64,000 nucleotides of DNA, from contig NZ_JALGBZ010000002.1 in NCBI RefSeq assembly GCF_023757625.1, positions 310,001 to 374,000 of the forward strand, given 5' to 3'. A program made the translations under genes and the position numbers. Source of the stretch: Halomonas sp. S3-1-1 (lineage in GTDB: Bacteria > Pseudomonadota > Gammaproteobacteria > Pseudomonadales > Halomonadaceae). Below the pieces are notes generated by a model. It made no database searches and had not been told where the DNA came from. It was given only the letters and a program-made list of their open reading frames with translations. This document shows, in pieces, positions 1-8,905 of the stretch; the first letter of the stretch is position 1, and each line of letters begins with the position of its first letter.

Positions 1-329
1 TGCTGGGCTTGGGCGTACTCGTTTGCCACTTCGCCTCCGGCTACTACGGCGGGCTCGACTACGGCAGTATCGTGTTCGACGAAATCGTCGCCTTTCCGCT
101 GGCGGTGATTGGTCTCAAGGCGGCGCGAACGCTCTGGGTAATGGCCGCCGCGTTCATCGTGTACCGGCTACTCGATGCGATCAAGCCGCCGCCCATCCAT
201 CTGGCCGAGTTCGCACCCGGCGGGCTCGGCGTAGTGCTGGACGACGTCATCGCCGCACTTTTGACGTGGCTTTTGTTGGCCGCGCTACTGTTGGTTTACC
301 GCCGGACCTACGCCCCGCGCGCTATTTGA
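1..329 (+). CDS. pgpA: Phosphatidylglycerophosphatase A, C-terminal part
   Basis: The gene enters from the left edge, so its start is missing; the visible frame opens at base 3. PgpA removes the phosphate of phosphatidylglycerophosphate to give phosphatidylglycerol at the inner membrane. The visible part carries the family pattern FDEIVAF, the YRLLDAIKPPPI segment and the GGLGVVLDDVIAALL block, whose acidic residues are conserved in PgpA, plus hydrophobic segments around residues 25-50 and 80-95. It ends with a TGA at 327-329, just before a hairpin at 344-368. In many proteobacteria pgpA follows thiL, which would lie outside the window. Identity is fairly secure from the DE and DD motifs despite truncation. 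Confidence 0.88.
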   Translation, partial: LGLGVLVCHFASGYYGGLDYGSIVFDEIVAFPLAVIGLKAARTLWVMAAAFIVYRLLDAIKPPPIHLAEFAPGGLGVVLDDVIAALLTWLLLAALLLVYRRTYAPRAI

Positions 330-338
330 CGCGCGCAT

Positions 339-368
339 AAAAAACGCCGCAAGCAGCGCTTGCGGCGT
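339..368 (-). terminator. Intrinsic terminator of the sad-like aldehyde dehydrogenase gene
   Basis: An 11-base-pair perfect stem (ACGCCGCAAGC at 344-354, GCTTGCGGCGT at 358-368) with a 3-base loop is preceded by an A-run at 339-344. Read on the minus strand this is a GC-rich hairpin followed by a U-run, so it should end transcription of the minus-strand dehydrogenase gene. On the plus strand there is no U-run after the stem, so it is a poor terminator for pgpA, although the hairpin may still slow polymerase. Confidence 0.8.
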
Positions 369-413
369 CAATCAGTAACGCTAGTAAAGGCCTTTCAGGC
401 CGACACCGTCCCC

Positions 414-1796
414 TTACTCCTGAACGATGATGACCGCCTTGGCATTGACGAACTCGTGCATGCCGAAGCCGCCGTGTTCGCGGCCGTAGCCGGAGTCCTT
501 CACGCCGCCAAAGGGCATTTCCGGGGTTGCCACACCGAAGCCGTTGATGAACACCATGCCGGTATCGAAGTATTTGCTTGCAAGCTCGGTGGCGCGCTTC
601 ACGTCCTTCGAGATGATGCCGCCGCCCAAGCCGTAGCGGCTGTCGTTGGCGATGCGCATGGCGTCTTCGTCGTCTTTTGCGCGAATCAGCGCGGCGACCG
701 GGCCGAACAGCTCGTCATCGTAAGCTGGCTGGCCTGGGGTGACGTTATCCAGCACCGTGACCGGGTAGAACGCGCCGGGACCAGACGGCTTCTCGCCTCC
801 GCAGAGGATTTTGGCGCCGTTTTGCACGCTTTTCTCGACCTGGTCGTGCAGGCCATCGCGCAGATCTACGCGAGCCATCGGGCCAACGTCGGTGCCGCTC
901 TCTTTCGGGTCGCCGACCTTGAGCGCCTTCATCTTCTCGACGAAACGCTCCTTGAAGGCTTCATAGTTCTTCTCGGTCACCACGAAGCGCTTTGCCGCCA
1001 CGCAGGTCTGGCCGCCGTTGAACACGCGCCCGGTGACGCAAGTATCCACCGCCAGATCCAGGTCGGCGTCGTCGAGCACCAGGTAGGCGTCGTTGGAGCC
1101 GAGCTCCAGCACGGTCTTTTTCAGGTTCTCGGCGGCCTTGGCAGCCACCTTGCGCCCGGCGGTGTCGCTGCCGGTCAGGGTCACACCGCGCACGTGCTTG
1201 TGCTCGATGATCTTGTCCGATACGTCGTGGGAGATGACCAGCGTGCGGAAGACGTTTTCCGGCAGGCCCGCATCACGGTAGAGCTTCTCGAGGAACAGGC
1301 CGCTGCCGGTGACGTTTTCGGCGTGCTTCAACAGCACCCCGTTACCCGCCATCAGGTTGGCGATCGAGTAGCGCACCGCTTGGTAGGCGGGGAAGTTCCA
1401 GGGCTGGATGCCGTAGATCACGCCCATCGGCGAGTAGGTCACGATGCCGCGCTCGCCGTTGCCGGGCTTGCGCTGCTCGTCGGCGAGCTTGTCCGGGCCG
1501 TGCTCGGCGGTGTAGTCGCAGATGCCGACGCACAGGTCGATCTCCTGGCGCGCCTCTTCCGGCGGCTTGCCCATTTCATCGACCATGAGCGTGGCGAAAG
1601 CTTCCTTGTTATCGGCAAGCGCCTTGCCGATCGCCTTGATGACCTTTGCCCGCTCGTCCAGTGACTTGAGCCGCCACTGTAGAAAAGCCTCGTGGGTCTG
1701 CTCGACGACCTTGAGCGCCTGGCTCTCGTCCATCAGCGTGTAGCTTTCGAGGTTTTTGCCGGTGGCCGGATTGACCGTCGTGATGCTGTTGCTCAT
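414..1796 (-). CDS. NAD(P)-dependent succinate-semialdehyde dehydrogenase family protein (Sad/YneI type)
   Basis: A 460-residue aldehyde dehydrogenase. It shows the N-terminal INPATG-like block (TTVNPATGK), the nucleotide-binding region with PWNFPAYQAVR near residue 145, the glutamate motif LELGSND near 230 and the catalytic cysteine in GGQTCVAAKRF near 265. Length and overall order match the E. coli Sad/YneI subfamily, which oxidises succinate semialdehyde to succinate, but other semialdehydes are possible. The motif LELGSND differs from the more common LELGGxxP; the Glu itself is present. A strong ribosome site (AGGAGGT on the minus strand) sits 6-7 bases before the ATG. The gene lies downstream of a LysR gene on the same strand, with 264 bases between that may hold its own promoter, and ends at a clear hairpin terminator. 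Confidence 0.85.
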   Translation of the reverse strand: MSNSITTVNPATGKNLESYTLMDESQALKVVEQTHEAFLQWRLKSLDERAKVIKAIGKALADNKEAFATLMVDEMGKPPEEARQEIDLCVGICDYTAEHGPDKLADEQRKPGNGERGIVTYSPMGVIYGIQPWNFPAYQAVRYSIANLMAGNGVLLKHAENVTGSGLFLEKLYRDAGLPENVFRTLVISHDVSDKIIEHKHVRGVTLTGSDTAGRKVAAKAAENLKKTVLELGSNDAYLVLDDADLDLAVDTCVTGRVFNGGQTCVAAKRFVVTEKNYEAFKERFVEKMKALKVGDPKESGTDVGPMARVDLRDGLHDQVEKSVQNGAKILCGGEKPSGPGAFYPVTVLDNVTPGQPAYDDELFGPVAALIRAKDDEDAMRIANDSRYGLGGGIISKDVKRATELASKYFDTGMVFINGFGVATPEMPFGGVKDSGYGREHGGFGMHEFVNAKAVIIVQE

Positions 1797-2060
1797 AAGA
1801 CCTCCTGTCTTTTAATCAACGCTTTGAGTGCGGGCAAAGCCCGCGTCCAGTCCTTGGGTGAATCACCCATTAGCCGACTGGTCTATTTGGTTCGCTCTTA
1901 ACCCTAGTAGACAAACGCCGCGCTAGCCAAACATGAATGTCTAAAGGCCTTGATTAGGCCTGACCAAAGGCTCGGCCTATTCAGCGTAGCTCGTTTTGAT
2001 CACTCGACTGCAAGGATGGTTCCGAAGGATTCACGCCGGGTTGCCAGCGGCAATGCCGGC

Positions 2061-2960
2061 TCAAATTCGGTGGAGCCAAACGCTATCCAAAGTGTCGAGC
2101 GCCGCGCGAATCGGCGGCTCGGCTTCGCGGTCCTGTCGCCAGACCAGGCTAAGCGCGCAGGGTAGGCGCACATCGTCAACCACCGCGAGGCCGTTTTGCT
2201 GGCGCTCGGCCATGGCCTGGGCGTCGCGGGCCAGGCTCAAGCCCACGCCGGCACGCACCAGATCCAGCATGCACGCCTCCTGGTCGACCTGGGCCACACG
2301 ATTGGGCGTGGCGCCGCACTCGGCCAGGGCGTGGCTCAAAAGACGGTGGTGGGCGGAGTCGGTGGGCGTGACGATCCAGGGTAGCCGCGCCAGCGCTTCC
2401 CAGCGGGTATCCAAAAGCCGATTCTCCCAGCCCGGCGGGGCCACCACGTGGTAGTGAAAGTGGGTCAGCTCGCGAAATCCGAGTGTATCGACGCCGGGAC
2501 CCTCACCGGGCGGGGCGAGGATGAAGCCGACGTCGAGTTCGCCCCGCTCGATTTGGGTGATGACACTGCCGCTCATGCCGTGGGCGAGCTCGGTTTCAAG
2601 CTGCGGGGCGCGGGCCATCAGCCGGCTCAAAAAGTGGCCCAGGCGGATGAACTCCGGGTCGACGATGGTGCCGACCCGCAGTTTGCCGCGCAGGGTTTGT
2701 TGCAGGGCGCTGGCGCTCTGCTCGAAGGCCTGAGCGCTGGCCAGCGCCTGACGCGCGGCGGGCAACAGTGCAAAGCCATCGTGGGTCAGCGTCAGGCCTT
2801 GTGGGCGGCGGATAAAGAGGGTTAGGCCCAAGTGCGCCTGAAGCTGCTTCAACTTTAGGCTGACGGCGGGCTGAGTCAGGTGCAACTGGGCGGCGGCTTT
2901 CGAGACGCTGCCGCTTTGCGCCACTGCTACGAACGCCCGCAGGGCGGCGTACTCCTGCAT
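2061..2960 (-). CDS. LysR-family transcriptional regulator, divergent from the dddC-dddA-like pair
   Basis: A 299-residue LysR protein: winged-helix DNA-binding domain at residues 1-65 with the typical FVAVAQSGSVSKAAAQLHLTQP helix-turn-helix start, then a substrate-binding domain from about residue 90. A GAGGAG ribosome site precedes the ATG. The gene starts 171 bases from, and diverges from, the mmsA/dddC-like gene, the usual layout for a LysR protein that controls its neighbour. In Pseudomonas and Halomonas, LysR regulators next to such pairs respond to 3-hydroxypropionate; that ligand is inferred here from context. Control of the downstream minus-strand aldehyde dehydrogenase is also possible. 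Confidence 0.9.
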   Translation of the reverse strand: MQEYAALRAFVAVAQSGSVSKAAAQLHLTQPAVSLKLKQLQAHLGLTLFIRRPQGLTLTHDGFALLPAARQALASAQAFEQSASALQQTLRGKLRVGTIVDPEFIRLGHFLSRLMARAPQLETELAHGMSGSVITQIERGELDVGFILAPPGEGPGVDTLGFRELTHFHYHVVAPPGWENRLLDTRWEALARLPWIVTPTDSAHHRLLSHALAECGATPNRVAQVDQEACMLDLVRAGVGLSLARDAQAMAERQQNGLAVVDDVRLPCALSLVWRQDREAEPPIRAALDTLDSVWLHRI

Positions 2961-3131
2961 GAAAGCTCCTCGGCCCGTTTTGTTATCAGAAAAGCTTATA
3001 TCGCGCTTAAGAATTACTCAATTGATCCTGGCCCGGCGCGCGGTAAGCTCGAATGAACCAGGGGTTTAGGCCGTATCGCTAATTTAGCGCACGGCAAACC
3101 GTTTCAGCGATCACCGAACAAAAGGCAGCTT
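2961..3131. promoter_or_regulatory. Divergent promoter region between the LysR gene and dddC-like gene
   Basis: This 171-base region separates two divergent starts and must hold both promoters. It is AT-richer than its surroundings around 2978-3020, where several T-N11-A type elements of LysR sites can be drawn, but I cannot fix one operator with confidence. A ribosome site of the AAGG type (3121-3124) precedes the ATG at 3132. Confidence 0.5.
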
Positions 3132-4640
3132 ATGTCCACCGCGATTCAGCACTACATCAACGGCCAGCGCGTTGACGGCGACGCCGCCGAGCATCAGGGC
3201 GTCACCAACCCGGCCACCGGCCAAACCACCGGCCAGGTGGCGCTGGCAAACCAGACTGACGTGAACCGCGCCGTCGAGGCCGCGAGCCAGGCGTTTCCCT
3301 CTTGGGCGGATACGCCGCCGATTCGCCGCGCCCGGGTGCTGTTCAAGTTCCTGGCGCTTTTGAATGCACACAAGGACGAGCTCGCCGAGGCGATTACTAA
3401 AGAACACGGCAAGGTCTTAACTGACGCCCAGGGCGAGGTGGCCCGCGGCATCGATATCGTCGAGTTTGCCTGCGGCGTGCCGCAGCTACTCAAGGGCGAT
3501 TACACCGATCAGGTGAGCACCGGTATCGACAACTGGACGCTGCGCCAGCCGCTTGGCGTGGTGGCGGGCATCACACCGTTCAACTTTCCCGCCATGGTGC
3601 CCATGTGGATGTTTCCGGTGGCGCTGGCCACCGGCAACACCTTCATCCTGAAGCCGAGCCCGCTGGACCCGAGCGCCTCGCTTCTGATCGCCGACCTTCT
3701 AAAACAGGCGGGCCTGCCCGACGGCGTGTTCAACGTGGTGCAGGGCGGCAAGGAGGCGGTCGAGGCGCTGATCGACCACCCGGACGTTCAGGCGCTGTCG
3801 TTCGTGGGTTCCACCCCGATCGCTAACGCGATCTATCAGCGCGCCGCCGGCCACGGCAAGCGGGTGCAGGCGCTGGGCGGGGCGAAGAACCACATGGTGG
3901 TGATGCCCGACGCGCACCTGGACAAGGCGGTGGACGCGCTGGTCGGCGCGGCGTTTGGCTCCGCCGGCGAGCGCTGCATGGCGATCAGCGTGGCGGTGCT
4001 GGTCGATGACATTGCCGATGAGGTAGTAGCAAAACTTGCCGCGCGCGCCCGCACGCTCAAGGTCAAGGACGGGATGCAAGAGGACGCCGAAATGGGGCCG
4101 ATCGTCACCAGAGACGCCCACGCGCGCATCACCGGCTATATCGAGAAGGGTGCGGCAGAAGGCGCGACGCTGGTGGTCGACGGGCGCGAATTCGATTCGA
4201 GCCAGGCAGGCGAAGGCAACGGCGAAGGCTTCTGGATGGGCGGCACGCTCTTTGACCACGTCACGCCAGAGATGACCATCTATAAAGAGGAGATCTTCGG
4301 CCCGGTGCTCGCCTGCGTACGCGTGCCGGATATCAAAAGCGCGATCGACTTGATCAACGCCCACGAGTTTGGCAACGGCGTGAGCCTTTTCACCGAGAGC
4401 GGCAGTGCGGCGCGGGAGTTTGGCCGGCGCATTCAGGTCGGCATGGTGGGCATCAACGTGCCGATTCCGGTACCCATGGCCTGGCACGGCTTCGGCGGCT
4501 GGAAGCGCTCGCTGTTCGGCGACACCCACGCCTACGGCGAAGAGGGCGTGCGCTTTTACACCAAACAGAAATCGATCATGCAGCGCTGGTCCGACTCCAT
4601 CGACGACGGCGCCGACTTCATGATGCCCACGGCTAAATAG
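3132..4640 (+). CDS. mmsA: CoA-acylating (methyl)malonate-semialdehyde dehydrogenase (MmsA/DddC type)
   Basis: A 502-residue protein of the ALDH6 family, which turns malonate semialdehyde or methylmalonate semialdehyde into acetyl-CoA or propionyl-CoA with loss of CO2 and reduction of NAD. It starts with an [10 protein letters not shown] block and has [14 protein letters not shown] near residue 150 and the catalytic Cys in [14 protein letters not shown] near 285. The usual Glu motif is replaced by [10 protein letters not shown], as is characteristic of CoA-acylating MMSDH enzymes that lack the general-base Glu. It is followed after 12 bases by a GMC dehydrogenase gene, so the two form an operon. 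In Halomonas and Pseudomonas such pairs (DddC/DddA or MmsA/3HPDH) degrade 3-hydroxypropionate, so that is the likely role; valine breakdown is the alternative. Confidence 0.93.
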   Translation: MSTAIQHYINGQRVDGDAAEHQGVTNPATGQTTGQVALANQTDVNRAVEAASQAFPSWADTPPIRRARVLFKFLALLNAHKDELAEAITKEHGKVLTDAQGEVARGIDIVEFACGVPQLLKGDYTDQVSTGIDNWTLRQPLGVVAGITPFNFPAMVPMWMFPVALATGNTFILKPSPLDPSASLLIADLLKQAGLPDGVFNVVQGGKEAVEALIDHPDVQALSFVGSTPIANAIYQRAAGHGKRVQALGGAKNHMVVMPDAHLDKAVDALVGAAFGSAGERCMAISVAVLVDDIADEVVAKLAARARTLKVKDGMQEDAEMGPIVTRDAHARITGYIEKGAAEGATLVVDGREFDSSQAGEGNGEGFWMGGTLFDHVTPEMTIYKEEIFGPVLACVRVPDIKSAIDLINAHEFGNGVSLFTESGSAAREFGRRIQVGMVGINVPIPVPMAWHGFGGWKRSLFGDTHAYGEEGVRFYTKQKSIMQRWSDSIDDGADFMMPTAK

Positions 4641-4652
4641 TCAGGAGGTTTT

Positions 4653-6338
4653 ATGGCAGCGCGCAATAACAACGCCAATCAAGGCGCCGGCGACACCTTC
4701 GATTATATCGTGATCGGTGCCGGCACCGCGGGCTGTTTGATGGCCAACCGCCTGAGCGCCGACCCGGGCAACCGGGTGCTGCTCATCGAGGCGGGTGGGC
4801 GCGACAACTACCACTGGATTCACGTGCCGGTGGGGTATCTTTACTGTATCAACAACCCGCGCACCGACTGGCTCTACAAGACCGAGCCAGACCAGGGCTT
4901 GAACGGCCGCTCGCTGATCTACCCGCGCGGCAAGACGCTGGGCGGCTGTTCGAGCATCAACGGCATGATCTACATGCGCGGCCAGGCCCGCGACTATGAC
5001 CATTGGGCGGAAGTGGTCGACGACCCGGCTTGGAACTGGCAAAGCTGCCTTACGGACTTCATGCGTCATGAAAGCCACTACCGGATGGACGACGGCGGCG
5101 ACGCCGACGAGACGCACCGGCGCTTTCACGGTCAAGGGGGCGAGTGGCGGGTGGAGAAGCAGCGGCTCAAGTGGCCGGTGCTCGACGACTTCGCCCGCGC
5201 CGCCGTCGAGGCGGGCATCCCGCGCACCGACGACTTCAATCGCGGCGATAACGAAGGCGTGGCCTACTTCGACGTCAACCAGCGCGCGGGCTGGCGCTGG
5301 AACACGTCCAAGGCGTTTCTGCGCCCGGCGCTCAAGCGGTCGAACCTTACGCTCTGGCACACAAGCCAGGTCAACGGGCTCTGCTTCGAGCAAGGAGAGG
5401 GCGAGCCGCGCTGTACTGGCGTCGAGCTCGAGCGCCGCGGACACCTCGAGCGGGTGAGTGCGTCAAAAGAAGTGGTGCTCTGCGCCGGCGCCGTCGGCTC
5501 GCCGGCACTGCTGCAGCGCTCCGGTATCGGTGCGCGCGAGCATCTGGAAAAGCTCGGTATTCAGGTGGTGAAAGAGCTGCCCGGGGTAGGCGAGAATCTG
5601 CAGGATCACCTCCAGATCCGCTCGGTGTATCGTGTCAGCAACGCCAAAACGCTCAATGCCATCGCTTCGACGCTGTTGGGCAAGGCGGGCATCGGCTGGG
5701 AGTATGTGACCAGGCGCACCGGGCCGATGAGCATGGCGCCCTCGCAGCTGGGCGCGTTTACGCGAAGCTCCAGCGACTACGCCCACCCCAACATTCAGTA
5801 CCACGTGCAGCCGCTGAGTCTCGAGGCCTTCGGCCAGCCGCTTCATCCTTACCCGGCGATCACCGCAAGCGTATGTAATCTGAACCCGACCAGTCGCGGC
5901 ACGGTGCGCATTAAAAGCCGCGACCCGATCGATCCGCCTTCGATTCGCCCGAACTACCTGAGCACCGAGGAGGACCGACGGGTCGCCGCGGACTCGCTTC
6001 GCGTGACCCGGCGCATCGCCGCTCAGCCTGCATTTGCAAAGTACGAACCCGAAGAGGTCAAACCCGGCGCGCAGTACCAAAGCGACGAGGAGCTTTGGCG
6101 GCTGGCCGGCGATATCGGCACCACGATATTTCACCCGGTGGGCACCACGCGGATGGGAAAAGCGGAGGATCCGATGGCGGTGGTGGATGCTCGATTGAAG
6201 GTGCTGGGAGTGGCCGGGCTACGGGTGGCGGACGCCGGTATCATGCCCACCATCACCAGCGGAAACACCAATTCACCCACCCTAATGATCGCCGAAAAAG
6301 CCGCTAAGTGGATTTTGGATGAAGCGTCATCGCATTGA
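4653..6338 (+). CDS. GMC-family alcohol dehydrogenase, probable 3-hydroxypropionate dehydrogenase (DddA-like)
   Basis: A 561-residue FAD enzyme of the glucose-methanol-choline family. The FAD motif DYIVIGAGTAGCLMANRLS is at residues 13-31; the GMC signatures YPRGKTLGGCSSINGMIYMRG (near 90) and GAVGSPALLQRSGIG (near 280) are intact, and the C-terminal active-site region has HPVGTTRMG and NTNSPTLMIAEKAA. A strong AGGAGGT ribosome site at 4643-4649 precedes the ATG. The position directly after the malonate-semialdehyde dehydrogenase gene argues for oxidation of 3-hydroxypropionate to malonate semialdehyde, as known for DddA of Halomonas and the homologous enzyme of Pseudomonas denitrificans. Choline dehydrogenase or another alcohol dehydrogenase is the alternative, but no glycine-betaine genes are nearby. 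Confidence 0.85.
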   Translation: MAARNNNANQGAGDTFDYIVIGAGTAGCLMANRLSADPGNRVLLIEAGGRDNYHWIHVPVGYLYCINNPRTDWLYKTEPDQGLNGRSLIYPRGKTLGGCSSINGMIYMRGQARDYDHWAEVVDDPAWNWQSCLTDFMRHESHYRMDDGGDADETHRRFHGQGGEWRVEKQRLKWPVLDDFARAAVEAGIPRTDDFNRGDNEGVAYFDVNQRAGWRWNTSKAFLRPALKRSNLTLWHTSQVNGLCFEQGEGEPRCTGVELERRGHLERVSASKEVVLCAGAVGSPALLQRSGIGAREHLEKLGIQVVKELPGVGENLQDHLQIRSVYRVSNAKTLNAIASTLLGKAGIGWEYVTRRTGPMSMAPSQLGAFTRSSSDYAHPNIQYHVQPLSLEAFGQPLHPYPAITASVCNLNPTSRGTVRIKSRDPIDPPSIRPNYLSTEEDRRVAADSLRVTRRIAAQPAFAKYEPEEVKPGAQYQSDEELWRLAGDIGTTIFHPVGTTRMGKAEDPMAVVDARLKVLGVAGLRVADAGIMPTITSGNTNSPTLMIAEKAAKWILDEASSH

Positions 6339-6529
6339 CATTTTTTTATGACATGGTGTTGACGCATGTGCTGCAAAGGTGCATGCTTCAAAACAGTAGG
6401 TTAGCAAGTCGAACGTTGTCAGCAGTATCGAAACGCTTAAGCGTTGAGTCTGGTGAAAGTTTCTTGTTCTACCCACTGTAACTCGGGTATTACCCGGCTT
6501 TTCATTAAGCTACATCGAGGATTTCGATC
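6339..6529 (+). promoter_or_regulatory. Promoter and long 5' leader of the cold-shock gene
   Basis: There are 191 bases between the dehydrogenase stop and the cold-shock ATG. TTGACA at 6335-6340 overlaps the upstream stop codon and TTGACG lies at 6359-6364, but neither has a convincing -10 at 16-18 bases, so the exact start is not settled. Long untranslated leaders are typical of CspA-family genes and can act as temperature-responsive structures. GAGG at 6515-6518 is the likely ribosome site. Confidence 0.5.
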
Positions 6530-6733
6530 ATGGCAACTGGTACCGTTAAGTGGTTCAACGACACTAAAGGTTTCGGCTTCATCTCTCCGGACGACAACGG
6601 CGACGATCTGTTCGCTCACTTCTCCGAAATTCAGGCTGACGGCTTCAAAACTCTGCAAGACGGCCAGAAGGTTTCCTTCGACGTCACCCAGGGTAAAAAA
6701 GGCCTTCAGGCTTCCAACATCAAGGTTCTGTAA
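6530..6733 (+). CDS. Cold-shock domain protein, CspA family
   Basis: A 67-residue single cold-shock domain, an OB-fold that binds single-stranded RNA and DNA and melts mRNA structure. It begins [18 protein letters not shown] and shows the RNP1 motif KGFGFI (residues 14-19) and an RNP2-like LFAHF (27-31) in place of the more common VFVHF. Codon use is unlike its neighbours: it uses many T-ending codons and is less GC-biased at third positions, as expected of a highly expressed gene. It stands alone with a long leader and an excellent terminator right after it. Confidence 0.96.
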   Translation: MATGTVKWFNDTKGFGFISPDDNGDDLFAHFSEIQADGFKTLQDGQKVSFDVTQGKKGLQASNIKVL

Positions 6734-6776
6734 TTTCGAACCCCTGATGTATCCCGCTTGCTAACGCATCGGGCAA

Positions 6777-6805
6777 GAAAAACCCCGCTCATGGCGGGGT
6801 TTTTT
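6777..6805 (+). terminator. Intrinsic terminator of the cold-shock gene (bidirectional)
   Basis: An 8-base-pair GC-rich core stem (AACCCCGC at 6781-6788, GCGGGGTT at 6794-6801) with loop TCATG is followed by a T-run to 6805 and preceded by an A-run. It fits rho-independent termination on both strands, serving the cold-shock gene on plus and the CocE-type hydrolase gene on minus. Confidence 0.92.
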
Positions 6806-6825
6806 AATGCCTGTCGTTTGGGCAC

Positions 6826-8871
6826 CTAGACCAGGTCGCGGGGGATCGACTCGTCCCAGCTTTGCGAGTAGACCCGCGTATCGCCTTCCCAGGCATCGAG
6901 CGTTGCCTGGATGCGAAAGGCATCGCTACTTGCCGTGAGCCGCGTGTGGGTCAGCGTGCGCACCATCCAGTCGCCGCGGCGGAAGGTGCGCTCCCAGTCG
7001 GTGATGCCTTCGATGCTGCGGTAGTCGCCGTAGGCATAGCGGTAGCGCTCGGTCACCTTGCCGGCGATCTCCAGGTCGATGTCGTCGAAGCGGTAGGCGC
7101 CCTCGTCGTTGACCACCAGCACCTCGTTGACGTCGGTGGCCAAATCGCGAATCACCCGCCACACCTCGCCGCCGGTCTCGAGGACCGTGGTGGCAAGGCC
7201 CGGCGCCGATACCGGCGGCTCGAACGCGGGCAGCGCCGCTTCCTCCTGGGGTCGCGGCTCGCGGGTGGGCAACACCAGCCGACACGCCTCGGGGTGGAAG
7301 GTCAGGCGCACCGGCTCCGGCGCCGGCCAGGCGATCGGCCAGTAGCTCGTCGAGATCGACACGCGAACGGCGTGGCCGGCCATGAACTGCTGGGCGATGT
7401 GCTTGAGCGCGACCCGCACGCGGTAGCGCCTGCCGGGCTCAAGTGGCTCGGGAAACTCGTCGCTGTCGCGGTGGGTCAGGTTCAAAAGCCCATAAGAGAC
7501 GCGGGTGGCCTTGTCGTCCGGGTGAATGTCGCTTAAGCGCACCGCGACCATCGCCACCGGCTCGCTCGATGCGAGTTCGAGCTCCAGCACCGGCTGGCCG
7601 CAGATCTCGAGCGGTGCTTCAAGCCGCGCGGTCTGAAAAATCAGCGAGCCGCCGTCTTCGTCGCGCTGGTCGTGGGGCAGGTCCGGCGGGGCGTTGTAGG
7701 AGCACCACTTGCCGGCGTGAAGGCCCACCGACAACGACGAGCGCAGCGTCATCGGCGTCTCGCTTGCGCCACTTGCGCTGCCGCTCGAGGCGTCGTCGTT
7801 GGCCAACAGGTCGTGGCCGGCGGTGAGCCTAAAGTGCTGGGGTACGATATTGAGCGAGGGCCAGCCCGGCTCTGCGACCCAGCGCCCCGGGCGATGATCA
7901 TAGCGGGTAGAGGGCGGCGCCGACTCCTGCATCCAGACCCGCAGCATGGGTTCGTCCATGATGGTGTTGTCGATGCCCTTGAGCCAGTAGTCCCACCAGC
8001 GCAGCGCGTCCTGCAAAAAGCCGATAGCGGGACCGGGCACGCCCAAGTGCGGGTACTTGTGTGACCAGGGGCCGATGAGTCCCTTGCGCGGCACGTCGAG
8101 CCCGGCCATGAGCCGGAACACCGCGTTGCAGTAGCCGTCCGCCCAGCCGCTGATGGCGTAGACCGGGCATTTGATCGCGCTGAAATCCTCGCACACCGAG
8201 CCGTGCTTCCAGTAGTCGTCGCGGCGCTGGTGCTCGAGCCACTGCTTGAGCCACAGCCCGCTTCCGGCAAGGCGCTCTAGCCACATCTCGCGCCAGCGCT
8301 CGCCGACCAGCGCCGGGTCCGGCGGGCAGGCGTTGCCGTCGAACATGGTCGAGGCCCAGGAGAGGTTATCCACCAGCATGCAGCCGCCCATATGGTGCAC
8401 GTCGTCGGCGTAGCGGTCGTCGGTGGAGCAGATGGTAATGATCGCTTTCAGCTCCGGCGGCTGGCGCGCGGCAATCTGCAGCCCGTTGAAGCCGCCCCAG
8501 GAGATCCCCACCATGCCGGCGCTTCCGGTACACCAGGCCTGGCGGCCGAGCCAGGCGAGAATCTCGACGCCGTCGTCGAGCTCCTGGGGCAGGTACTCGT
8601 CATAAAGCACGCCGTCGGACTCGCCGGTGCCGCGAATGTCCACCCGCACGCCGGCGTAGCCGTGGCCGGCCCAATAGCGGTGCATACCGGCGTCGCGCTG
8701 GGCGGTCAAATCGCGCTTTCGATAGGGCAGGTATTCGACGATGGCGGGCACCGGGTCAGTGTCGGAATCGAAGGGCCGCCAGATGCGCACGGCCAGGCGC
8801 GTGCCGTCGCTCATCTCGATCCAGGTCTCTTCTTCGAACACGCGGCGGGGCAAGTCATCCACGATCTGCAT
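6826..8871 (-). CDS. CocE/NonD family alpha/beta hydrolase (X-Pro dipeptidyl-peptidase-like)
   Basis: A 681-residue serine hydrolase. The N-terminal alpha/beta hydrolase domain (about 15-330) carries DGTRLAVRIWRP, DIRGTGESDG and the nucleophile motif GISWGG; the C-terminal jelly-roll domain of the CocE/PepX family follows, with FHPEACRLVLP late in it. The ATG at 8871 has AAGGAG seven bases upstream, better than the GTG two codons earlier. Family members cleave esters or amides such as cocaine, acyl esters or peptide-like bonds; no signal peptide is seen, so it is probably cytoplasmic. It lies 34 bases downstream of an ATP-grasp ligase gene on the same strand, so the two are very likely co-transcribed and may make and break the same bond. 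The substrate is unknown. Confidence 0.9.
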   Translation of the reverse strand: MQIVDDLPRRVFEEETWIEMSDGTRLAVRIWRPFDSDTDPVPAIVEYLPYRKRDLTAQRDAGMHRYWAGHGYAGVRVDIRGTGESDGVLYDEYLPQELDDGVEILAWLGRQAWCTGSAGMVGISWGGFNGLQIAARQPPELKAIITICSTDDRYADDVHHMGGCMLVDNLSWASTMFDGNACPPDPALVGERWREMWLERLAGSGLWLKQWLEHQRRDDYWKHGSVCEDFSAIKCPVYAISGWADGYCNAVFRLMAGLDVPRKGLIGPWSHKYPHLGVPGPAIGFLQDALRWWDYWLKGIDNTIMDEPMLRVWMQESAPPSTRYDHRPGRWVAEPGWPSLNIVPQHFRLTAGHDLLANDDASSGSASGASETPMTLRSSLSVGLHAGKWCSYNAPPDLPHDQRDEDGGSLIFQTARLEAPLEICGQPVLELELASSEPVAMVAVRLSDIHPDDKATRVSYGLLNLTHRDSDEFPEPLEPGRRYRVRVALKHIAQQFMAGHAVRVSISTSYWPIAWPAPEPVRLTFHPEACRLVLPTREPRPQEEAALPAFEPPVSAPGLATTVLETGGEVWRVIRDLATDVNEVLVVNDEGAYRFDDIDLEIAGKVTERYRYAYGDYRSIEGITDWERTFRRGDWMVRTLTHTRLTASSDAFRIQATLDAWEGDTRVYSQSWDESIPRDLV

Positions 8872-8905
8872 AAGCACTCTCCTTCCTTAAAAGCGAACTC
8901 GTCGC

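Noticed and set aside
360-1664. A 434-codon open frame on the plus strand opposite the sad-like dehydrogenase gene.
   Set aside because: It is a shadow of the real minus-strand gene. High GC codon bias makes the antisense frame open. It has no family features and no ribosome site, while the minus strand has a full ALDH with motifs.
1797-2060. A small gene in the gap between the LysR and sad-like genes.
   Set aside because: Short frames here have no ribosome site, no family features and stop early. The region is best taken as the promoter of the dehydrogenase gene.
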